From positions 1 through 5,018 of the forward strand of contig RFHG01000493.1 in assembly GCA_003696465.1 (NCBI GenBank): 5,018 bases of DNA, written 5' to 3'. Source of the DNA: Gammaproteobacteria bacterium. Its GTDB lineage: Bacteria > Pseudomonadota > Gammaproteobacteria > J044. The position numbers and the translations under genes were made by a program. Under the pieces are notes generated by a model. It saw only the letters and a list, made by a program, of their open reading frames with translations. It had not been told where the DNA came from and did no database searches. Of this stretch, positions 1-5,018 are shown piece by piece (the stretch's first letter is position 1; each line of letters opens with the position of its first letter).

Positions 1-183
1 GCCTATTCCGGCATCGAGACCCTCGAGGACCTGCCGCAGGACCTGCTGCGCCAGATCGAGCACTTCTTCGAACAGTACAAGGCGCTGGAACCCGGCAAGT
101 GGGTGAAGGTCGAAGGATGGGCGGGCCTGGAAACGGCACGCCAGGAGATCCTCGACAGCGTCAAGCGGTATGAGACAGAGTAA
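1..183 (+). CDS. ppa: Inorganic pyrophosphatase, family I (C-terminal 60 residues, 5' end cut by window)
   Basis: This is the end of a soluble cytoplasmic enzyme that hydrolyses pyrophosphate to two phosphates with Mg2+, pulling nucleic-acid, protein and other biosynthetic reactions forward. Reading frame 1 is open from the first base to a TAA at 181-183. The visible protein carries the hallmark C-terminal segment HFFEQYKALE followed by GKWVKVEGW, which closely matches the end of E. coli Ppa (about 176 residues in full). The Tyr-Lys pair at fragment residues 26-27 corresponds to active-site Tyr141/Lys142 of E. coli. The metal-binding Asp cluster lies in the missing upstream part. The C-terminus (..SVKRYETE) is a short charged tail, normal for the family. 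The gene lies 63 bp upstream of mrdA on the same strand, and the intergenic frame happens to stay open in phase with mrdA. The identity is firm despite truncation. Confidence 0.95.
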   Translation, partial: AYSGIETLEDLPQDLLRQIEHFFEQYKALEPGKWVKVEGWAGLETARQEILDSVKRYETE

Positions 184-194
184 AAGCGACAGGT

Positions 195-223
195 TCCGGC
201 AGGCCCGCGCCTGGCCTGCCGGA
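195..223 (+). other. GC-rich hairpin between ppa and mrdA (possible weak terminator or attenuator)
   Basis: The two arms, 195-205 and 213-223, are perfect reverse complements (11 bp, core CCGGCAGGCC/GGCCTGCCGG) around a 7-nt loop (CGCGCCT). The hairpin begins 11 bases after the ppa stop and ends 5 bases before the mrdA Shine-Dalgarno. No T-run follows the stem on either strand, so it is not a canonical intrinsic terminator. It could mark the 3' end of ppa mRNA, protect it from exonucleases, or modulate read-through into mrdA. The structure is seen in the sequence; its role is inference. Confidence 0.6.
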
Positions 224-228
224 CACCC

Positions 229-233
229 GGAGG
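229..233 (+). promoter_or_regulatory. Shine-Dalgarno of mrdA (GGAGG)
   Basis: GGAGG lies 13 nt before the GTG at 247, somewhat longer than the usual 5-10 nt. It still supports this start, because the open frame between the ppa stop and 247 contains no ATG, GTG or TTG codon in phase. I saw no convincing -35/-10 promoter in the 63-bp gap. mrdA is therefore either read from upstream or uses a promoter I cannot recognise. Confidence 0.55.
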
Positions 234-246
234 CCTGAGCAACCGG

Positions 247-2124
247 GTGCGACGCCAGGCGATCAAGAATCTCGAGTTCGAGAAGCGCGTGATGCGCCAT
301 CGCGTGCTGGTGGCCGGCGCGCTGGTGGTGCTGGCCCTGGGCGCGGTGCTCGCCCGGCTGTTCGTGCTGCAGGTGCTGGAGCATGAGCATTTCACCACCC
401 TGTCCAAGAACAACCGCGTACGGCTGGAGGCCGTGCCACCGCCGCGTGGCCTGATCTTCGACCGCACCGGTACGCCGCTCACCGAGAACCGTCCGAGCTA
501 TGTGCTGGAGATTACCCCGGCCAGCGTGCACGACCTCGAGGACACGCTGGCACGGCTGCGTCGCATCATCGAGATCAGTGATACCGACCTGAAGCGCTTT
601 CGCCGTGCATTGAGGCGCAGCAGTCCCTATCAGCCCGTACCGCTGGCCTTCAACCTGAGCGACGAGGAAGTGGCGGCCTTTGCCGTCGAGCGGCACCACT
701 TCGACGGCGTGGAGATCGATGCCAGGCTGTCGCGGCACTATCCGCTGGCCGGGATTGCGGCCCATGTCATCGGCTACGTGGGGCGCATCGACGAGCGTGA
801 ACTGGCGCGGCTCGACAAGAGCAACTACAAGGGCACCACCCACATCGGCAAACTGGGCCTCGAGCGCTTCTACGAAGATCTGCTGCACGGCCAGGTCGGT
901 TACCAGCAGGTGGAGGTCAATGCCCAGGGGCGGCACCTGCGTGTGCTCGAGCGACAGCCGCCGATCGCCGGGCGTGATCTGGTGCTGGCGCTGGATGCCG
1001 GACTGCAGGCGGTGGCCGAGTCGGCCATGGGCGAGCATTCCGGTGCGGTGGTGGCGATCGATCCGCAGACGGGCGATGTGCTGGCGATGGTCAGCACCCC
1101 CAACTACGACCCGAACCTGTTCGTCAACGGCATTTCCAGCCGCGACTATGCCGCCCTGCGCGACGATCCACGTCAGCCCCTGTTCAACCGTCCCCTGAGC
1201 GGACAGTACCCGCCGGGCTCTACCATCAAGCCGGAGATGGCCCTGGCCGGCCTGCACTATCAGGTCACCTGGGCAGGCAAGACCATGTATGCCGGCCCCT
1301 ACTACCAGCTCAAGAACGACCCGCGCAAGTACCGCGACTGGAAGAAGACCGGGCACGGCGTGGTCAACATGTACAAGGCCGTGGCCCAGTCCTGCGACGT
1401 GTATTTCTACGACCTGGCCTACCGGCTGGGCATCGACCGCATCCATGCCTTCCTCTCCCACTTCGGCTTCGGCCGCAAGACCGGTATCGATACCACCGGC
1501 GAGCGCAAGGGCCTGCTGCCCTCGAGGGAATGGAAGCGGGCGGTCTATCATCAGCCCTGGTTCCCGGGCGAGACCCTGATCGTCGGCATCGGCCAGGGCT
1601 ACATGCTGGCCACCCCGCTGCAGCTGGCCGTGGCCACGGCCACCATCGCCACCCGCGGCAAGCGCATGCAGCCGCGTCTGGTACGGGCCATACGCGACCC
1701 GGCCACGGGCGAGGAGTTTCCCCTGCCGCCACGCCAGGTGGACCAGGTCGAGGTCTCGAACCCGCTGTACTGGGACCAGGTGATTCGGGCCATGGAGCAG
1801 GTGGTACAGGCACGGAACGGTACGGCGTACTGGCACATCGGACGTGGACTCAGATACCGCATGGCCGGCAAGACCGGCACCGCCCAGGTGTTCAGTCTGG
1901 GCGAGGACGAGGAATACGAGGCCGACAAACTGCATCGCAAGCTGCGCGATCACGCCCTGTTCGTGGCCTTTGCCCCGGTCGAGCATCCGCGCATCGCGGT
2001 GGCGGTGATCGTGGAGCATGCCGGGCATGGCGGGGCCGAGGCGGCCCCGGTGGCACGCAAGGTGATCGACTACTGGCTGTTGCGGCGGCTCGGGCTCGAC
2101 AAGAAACTGGCGGGAGAGAAATGA
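247..2124 (+). CDS. mrdA: Penicillin-binding protein 2, elongasome peptidoglycan D,D-transpeptidase
   Basis: This class B PBP is anchored in the inner membrane with its catalytic domain in the periplasm. It crosslinks the glycan strands made by RodA during lateral wall growth. The 625-residue product (E. coli PBP2: 633) has a short basic cytoplasmic tail, one membrane segment at about residues 20-40, and a dimerisation/pedestal region with the family block HIGKLGLERFYEDLLHG (from residue 199). The transpeptidase domain has all three active-site motifs: STIK at 325-328 (Ser325 nucleophile), Ser-Cys-Asp at 382-384, and Lys-Thr-Gly at 542-544. The closing segment AVAVIVEHAGHGG is typical. The start is GTG at 247. 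The next in-frame Met (residue 16) would remove the conserved tail before the membrane helix. The TGA at 2122-2124 overlaps the rodA ATG. Asp364, His370 and Cys383 match three of the four ligands of a reported PBP2 zinc site, but the fourth position appears to be Ala349. PBP2 is the target of mecillinam-type beta-lactams. PBP3/FtsI is unlikely given the motif context and the rodA partner. Confidence 0.97.
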   Translation: MRRQAIKNLEFEKRVMRHRVLVAGALVVLALGAVLARLFVLQVLEHEHFTTLSKNNRVRLEAVPPPRGLIFDRTGTPLTENRPSYVLEITPASVHDLEDTLARLRRIIEISDTDLKRFRRALRRSSPYQPVPLAFNLSDEEVAAFAVERHHFDGVEIDARLSRHYPLAGIAAHVIGYVGRIDERELARLDKSNYKGTTHIGKLGLERFYEDLLHGQVGYQQVEVNAQGRHLRVLERQPPIAGRDLVLALDAGLQAVAESAMGEHSGAVVAIDPQTGDVLAMVSTPNYDPNLFVNGISSRDYAALRDDPRQPLFNRPLSGQYPPGSTIKPEMALAGLHYQVTWAGKTMYAGPYYQLKNDPRKYRDWKKTGHGVVNMYKAVAQSCDVYFYDLAYRLGIDRIHAFLSHFGFGRKTGIDTTGERKGLLPSREWKRAVYHQPWFPGETLIVGIGQGYMLATPLQLAVATATIATRGKRMQPRLVRAIRDPATGEEFPLPPRQVDQVEVSNPLYWDQVIRAMEQVVQARNGTAYWHIGRGLRYRMAGKTGTAQVFSLGEDEEYEADKLHRKLRDHALFVAFAPVEHPRIAVAVIVEHAGHGGAEAAPVARKVIDYWLLRRLGLDKKLAGEK

Positions 2125-3242
2125 GGGCAGAAGGCGGCCATGACCTGTATTACCTGTTCCGGGACCTGACCCGGTTCCTGCACATCGATGTGGTGCTGCT
2201 GCTGCTGTTGCTGACACTGGCCGGCAGCGGGCTGGTGATTCTCTACAGTGCCGGAGGGCAGAGCCTGTCGCTGTTGCAGAACCAGCTGTTGCGCCTCGGC
2301 GTGGCCCTGCTGGCGATGCTGGTCTTTGCCCGGATCTCGCCCGAGGTGCTCAAGCGCTGGTCGCCCTGGCTGTATGCACTGGGGGTGCTGCTGCTGGTTG
2401 CGGTACTGGTCGCCGGCGAGATGGGCAAGGGCGCCCAGCGCTGGCTGGATCTGGGCTTCGTGCGCTTCCAGCCTTCGGAGATGATGAAGCTGGTGGTGCC
2501 GATGATGGTGGCCTGGTATCTGGCCGACCGCCCCCTGCCGCCGGGCTGGAAGGACCTGCTGGTGGCCGGCGCGCTGGCCCTGGTGCCGATGTTGCTGATC
2601 GCGCGCCAGCCGGATCTGGGTACCGCGCTGCTGGTGGGCAGCGCGGGACTGTTTGCCATCTTCTTTGCCGGCATCTCCTGGCGCATACTCGCCGGCCTGG
2701 GTGTGGCTGCGGTGGCGGCGGCACCGGTGCTGTGGCATTTCATGCACGACTACCAGCGCCGCCGGGTGCTGACCTTCCTCGATCCCGAGCGCGATCCGCT
2801 CGGTGCGGGCTACCACATCATCCAGTCCAAGATTGCCATCGGCTCCGGCGGCCTCTACGGCAAGGGCTGGCTCAACGGCACCCAGTCGCAGCTCGACTTC
2901 CTGCCCGAGCGCTCGACCGACTTCATCTTTGCGGTATTTGGCGAGGAGTTCGGTTTCATTGGCGCGGTGCTGCTGCTGCTGCTGTATCTGGCCATCATCT
3001 TCCGCGGGCTCTGGATCGCCATGCACGCGCAGGACACCTACGGGCGACTGCTCGCGGGCAGCCTCAGCCTGACCTTCTTCGTCTACCTGTTCGTCAACAC
3101 CGGGATGGTCATCGGCCTGTTGCCGGTGGTTGGCGTGCCGCTGCCCCTGGTCAGCTACGGCGGCACCTCGCTGGTGACCCTGATGGCCGCCTTCGGTATG
3201 CTGATGTCCATACAATCACACAGACGCCTGCTCTCGAAATGA
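2121..3242 (+). CDS. rodA: RodA, SEDS-family peptidoglycan glycosyltransferase
   Basis: RodA is a polytopic inner-membrane enzyme that polymerises lipid II into glycan strands as the partner of PBP2 in the Rod complex. The product has 373 residues (E. coli RodA: 370), with about ten hydrophobic segments and Leu/Val-rich helices. Family blocks are KGAQRWLDLGFVRFQPSE (ending at Glu120, followed by Lys123), QPDLGTALLVG, the long loop DPLGAGYHIIQSKIAIGSGG, then GTQSQLDFLPERSTDFIF, and near the C-terminus PVVGVPLPLVSYGG. Asp267 in STDF corresponds to the essential catalytic Asp262 of E. coli RodA. The ATG at 2121 overlaps the mrdA stop (ATGA) and has GGGAGAG just upstream (2112-2118), so translation is probably coupled to mrdA. 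The divisome paralogue FtsW is excluded by the closer match to RodA throughout and by the mrdA neighbour. The same frame stays open upstream to about 1530, inside mrdA, but that part is not coding. Confidence 0.97.
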   Translation: MRAEGGHDLYYLFRDLTRFLHIDVVLLLLLLTLAGSGLVILYSAGGQSLSLLQNQLLRLGVALLAMLVFARISPEVLKRWSPWLYALGVLLLVAVLVAGEMGKGAQRWLDLGFVRFQPSEMMKLVVPMMVAWYLADRPLPPGWKDLLVAGALALVPMLLIARQPDLGTALLVGSAGLFAIFFAGISWRILAGLGVAAVAAAPVLWHFMHDYQRRRVLTFLDPERDPLGAGYHIIQSKIAIGSGGLYGKGWLNGTQSQLDFLPERSTDFIFAVFGEEFGFIGAVLLLLLYLAIIFRGLWIAMHAQDTYGRLLAGSLSLTFFVYLFVNTGMVIGLLPVVGVPLPLVSYGGTSLVTLMAAFGMLMSIQSHRRLLSK

Positions 3243-4240
3243 AACCTGCCCGACTGTCCACCCTGCTGTTGCTCCTGGCGCTTGCCGTCCCGCTCCAGGC
3301 CGGTTATCTCGAACGCCCCGAGGCCCGCAGCCTGATCGAGGAGCTGGTGCAGCAGGGGCTCGACCGGGCCTCGGTCGAGCAGGCCCTGGCCCGTGCCGAG
3401 CGCAAGCAGTCCATCCTCGATGCCATCGCCCGCCCGGCCGAGTCCAGGCCCTGGTACCAGTACCGCCCCATCTTCCTCACCGATGCGCGGATCGATGGCG
3501 GGGTCCGGTTCTGGAATCGGCATGCCGCGGTCGTCGAGCGGGCGGCAAGGGAATTCGCGGTGGACCCGGCCATCATCGTCGCCATCATCGGTGTCGAGAC
3601 CTTCTACGGACGCCATACCGGCAATTACCGCGTGCTCGATGCGCTGGCCACGCTGGGGTTCGACTATCCCAAGCGGGCTGGCTTCTTCCGCCGCGAGCTG
3701 GGCCAGTTCCTGATCCTGGCCCATGAGGAAGGCTGGCCGGCGGAGCGGCCAAAGGGCTCCTATGCCGGGGCCATGGGGCTGGGCCAGTTCATCCCCAGCA
3801 GCTACCGGGCCTATGCGGTAGACTTCGACGGCGACGGCAAGCGCGATCTCTGGAATGCGGCCGATGCCATCGGCAGCGTGGCCAACTATTTCCATCGTCA
3901 TGGCTGGCGCCAGGGCGAGACGGTGGCCGTTCCGGCCATCGTGCGCGGGGCCGTCCGAACGGAACTGGTGCGCGGGGTCAAGCCGGCCTATAGCCTGCGC
4001 CAGCTGGCGACCGAGGGCGTTCGGCCCCGGCGCCTGCCCCGTGGCGACGGTCCCTTTGCACTCATCGAGCTGGAAGGCAAAACAGGACCGGAGTTCTGGA
4101 TCGGGCTGCACAACTTCTATGTCATCACCCGCTACAACCGCAGCCCGCTCTACGCCATGGCCGTACTGCAACTGAGCCAGGCCATCCGCGAGCGCCGCCA
4201 GGCACGGCAACAGGCGGAAACGGGAGGAGGGGCCGGCTGA
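3239..4240 (+). CDS. mltB: Lytic murein transglycosylase B (GH103 family), probably soluble periplasmic
   Basis: This enzyme cleaves the MurNAc-GlcNAc bond of peptidoglycan non-hydrolytically, forming 1,6-anhydroMurNAc ends, for wall turnover and insertion of new strands. It has 333 residues (E. coli MltB: 361). Residues 1-21 look like a Sec signal peptide (basic start, Leu/Ala-rich core, likely cut after Ala21). There is no lipobox and no cysteine in the whole protein, so unlike E. coli MltB it should not be lipid-anchored; it resembles soluble SltB1-type proteins. The catalytic Glu is Glu120 in GVETFYG. Further GH103 blocks are LDALATLGFDYPKRA, GAMGLGQFIPSSY (177-189) and DAIGSVANYFHRHGW. 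Residues 195-205 (DFDGDGKRDLW) form the EF-hand-like calcium loop known from Slt35, with Asp195, 197, 199 and 203. The substrate-binding Tyr/Asn-rich C-terminus (NFYVITRYNRSPLYAMAV) is present. The ATG overlaps the rodA stop (ATGA, 3239-3242). I see no clear Shine-Dalgarno, so expression likely depends on ribosomes finishing rodA. The symbol sltB1 would fit equally well. Confidence 0.95.
   Translation: MKPARLSTLLLLLALAVPLQAGYLERPEARSLIEELVQQGLDRASVEQALARAERKQSILDAIARPAESRPWYQYRPIFLTDARIDGGVRFWNRHAAVVERAAREFAVDPAIIVAIIGVETFYGRHTGNYRVLDALATLGFDYPKRAGFFRRELGQFLILAHEEGWPAERPKGSYAGAMGLGQFIPSSYRAYAVDFDGDGKRDLWNAADAIGSVANYFHRHGWRQGETVAVPAIVRGAVRTELVRGVKPAYSLRQLATEGVRPRRLPRGDGPFALIELEGKTGPEFWIGLHNFYVITRYNRSPLYAMAVLQLSQAIRERRQARQQAETGGGAG
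4225..4230 (+). promoter_or_regulatory. Strong Shine-Dalgarno of rlpA (AGGAGG)
   Basis: A full AGGAGG, within the purine run 4222-4232, sits 9 nt before the rlpA ATG at 4240, inside the last codons of mltB. It fixes the rlpA start and suggests that rlpA initiates translation independently, in contrast to the Shine-Dalgarno-poor mltB start. The Gly-rich mltB C-terminus (ETGGGAG) is encoded by this stretch. Confidence 0.8.
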
Positions 4241-5018
4241 TGCGGCTCTGGCTCGGGCTTGTTCTGCCGGTTCTGATGCTCGGCGGCTGCAGCTCGGGTA
4301 CGGGCAGCGTGCGCGGGGAAGACGGCATCGGCCATCGGGTGGATGTCAGTCATATCCCCGATGCGCGGCCGCGGGTCGAACCGCGCAGCAAGTACGGCAA
4401 TCCCGATTCCTATGTGGTCAACGGGCGTCGCTACCATGTGCGCAAAAGTGCGGCGGGCTATGTCGAGCGCGGCATTGCCTCCTGGTACGGGCGCAAGTTC
4501 CATGGCCGGCGCACATCCAGTGGCGAGCCGTACAACATGTACGCCATGACCGCCGCGCACAAGACCCTGCCTTTGCCCACCTACGTGCGGGTGACCAATC
4601 TGAAGAACGGACGCTCGGTCGTGGTCAAGGTCAACGACCGTGGTCCGTTCCACGACAACCGCCTCATCGACCTGTCCTACGCGGCCGCCGAGAAGCTCGG
4701 TATCGTCGGCACCGGCACCGGCTTCGTCGAGGTGCGGGCCATCGATCCGCGTCATCCGCAGCGTGTCACGTCATCCCGCCCACGGCCATCCGCCAGCGCA
4801 CCGGATCCGGGGCCGGAACCCGCGCCGGCCACGACGGCAAACGGCGGGCGCCCTGCCATCTACATCCAGGTGGGCGCCTTCTCGGAACGGGCCAATGCCG
4901 AGCGCCTGCGCCAGCGCCTGCCCCATACCCTCGGTTCGGTCTATATCCGCAAGGGCTGGAGCAACCAGCGCCCGGTCTGGCGGGTCCAGGTGGGCCCCAT
5001 TGCCACCGTCGAACAGGC
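4240..5018 (+). CDS. rlpA: RlpA, septal-ring lytic transglycosylase lipoprotein with SPOR domain (3' end cut by window)
   Basis: RlpA is an outer-membrane lipoprotein that, in Pseudomonas aeruginosa, cuts glycan strands lacking stem peptides and helps separate daughter cells and keep rod shape. 259 complete codons are visible, with no stop before the window end. The N-terminus is a lipoprotein signal with lipobox LGGC (Cys17). The +2 residue is Ser, which favours outer-membrane sorting. The double-psi beta-barrel domain spans about residues 74-168 (GIASWYG through to VEVRAID). Catalytic candidates Glu96 (SGEPY), His107 (TAAHKTLP) and Asp133 (NDRGPF) have exactly the spacing of Glu120, His131 and Asp157 of the P. 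aeruginosa enzyme as I recall them. A Pro/Ala/Ser-rich linker (about 169-205) leads to a SPOR domain starting at about 206 (IYIQVGAF, later WRVQVGP), which binds denuded glycan at the septum. The ATG shares one base with the mltB TGA. An active enzyme is likely, since all three residues are kept; the E. coli protein, in contrast, is reported to lack detectable activity. Confidence 0.95.
   Translation, partial: MRLWLGLVLPVLMLGGCSSGTGSVRGEDGIGHRVDVSHIPDARPRVEPRSKYGNPDSYVVNGRRYHVRKSAAGYVERGIASWYGRKFHGRRTSSGEPYNMYAMTAAHKTLPLPTYVRVTNLKNGRSVVVKVNDRGPFHDNRLIDLSYAAAEKLGIVGTGTGFVEVRAIDPRHPQRVTSSRPRPSASAPDPGPEPAPATTANGGRPAIYIQVGAFSERANAERLRQRLPHTLGSVYIRKGWSNQRPVWRVQVGPIATVEQ

Noticed and set aside
195..223. 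Intrinsic terminator for ppa
   Set aside because: The stem is good but no T-run follows on the + strand, nor directly on the - strand, so I list it only as a hairpin.
1530..2120. In-frame upstream extension of rodA into mrdA
   Set aside because: The translation is Gly/Arg/His-rich shadow of mrdA. RodA homology and the hydrophobic topology begin only after the ATG at 2121.
2196..2984. CTG repeat tracts in rodA (four CTG then TTG-CTG at 2196-2213; five CTG at 2970-2984)
   Set aside because: These are Leu runs in membrane helices written with the favoured Leu codon of a GC-rich genome. The tracts are short and in frame, and slippage would disrupt an essential gene, so a phase-variable repeat is unlikely.
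2070..3215. Long open frame on the - strand (381 codons) opposite rodA
   Set aside because: The translation is a Gln/His/Ala-rich composition with no recognisable domain. It arises as the complement of Leu/Val (CTG/GTG) codons of rodA in GC-rich DNA, and the + strand gene is certain.
2732..3238. In-frame upstream extension of mltB into rodA
   Set aside because: The extra residues are an out-of-frame reading of rodA. The Met at 3239 begins a proper signal peptide and overlaps the rodA stop as ATGA.
3155..4210. Long open frame on the - strand (351 codons) opposite mltB
   Set aside because: It lies fully under the clearly conserved mltB, shows no family motif, and is explained by high GC reducing stop codons in antisense frames.

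Overview
The window is a GC-rich, gene-dense stretch with every gene on the + strand. It carries the core of a rod-shape (elongasome) cell-wall operon: mrdA (PBP2), rodA, mltB and rlpA, preceded by the 3' end of ppa (inorganic pyrophosphatase). The gene order mrdA-rodA-mltB-rlpA, the family I pyrophosphatase, the outer-membrane lipoprotein RlpA and the soluble MltB-type transglycosylase all point to a Gram-negative proteobacterium, most likely a gammaproteobacterium. From memory, Pseudomonas has the equivalent order pbpA-rodA-sltB1-rlpA-dacC. Genus and species cannot be told from this window.

Layout: 1-183 is the last 60 codons of ppa. 184-246 is the only intergenic gap (63 bp) and holds an 11-bp GC-rich hairpin followed by a Shine-Dalgarno sequence. 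247-2124 is mrdA with a GTG start. 2121-3242 is rodA and 3239-4240 is mltB, each overlapping the gene before it by four bases (ATGA). rlpA starts at 4240, overlaps the mltB stop by one base (TGATG), and is cut by the window end inside its SPOR domain.

How the genes work together: RodA (glycosyltransferase) polymerises lipid II into glycan strands and PBP2 (transpeptidase) crosslinks them, forming the synthase pair of lateral wall growth. MltB and RlpA are lytic transglycosylases that cut glycan strands in the periplasm, so synthesis and turnover enzymes are co-transcribed and probably translationally coupled. Pyrophosphatase removes the pyrophosphate released by biosynthetic reactions. Its place here may be simple adjacency.

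I found no mobile element, CRISPR array, RNA gene or defence-type system, and nothing that looks like an undescribed system. The points worth a second look are modest: a partial version of the zinc site described for some PBP2 proteins, the ppa-mrdA junction with its hairpin, and an MltB that is not a lipoprotein.
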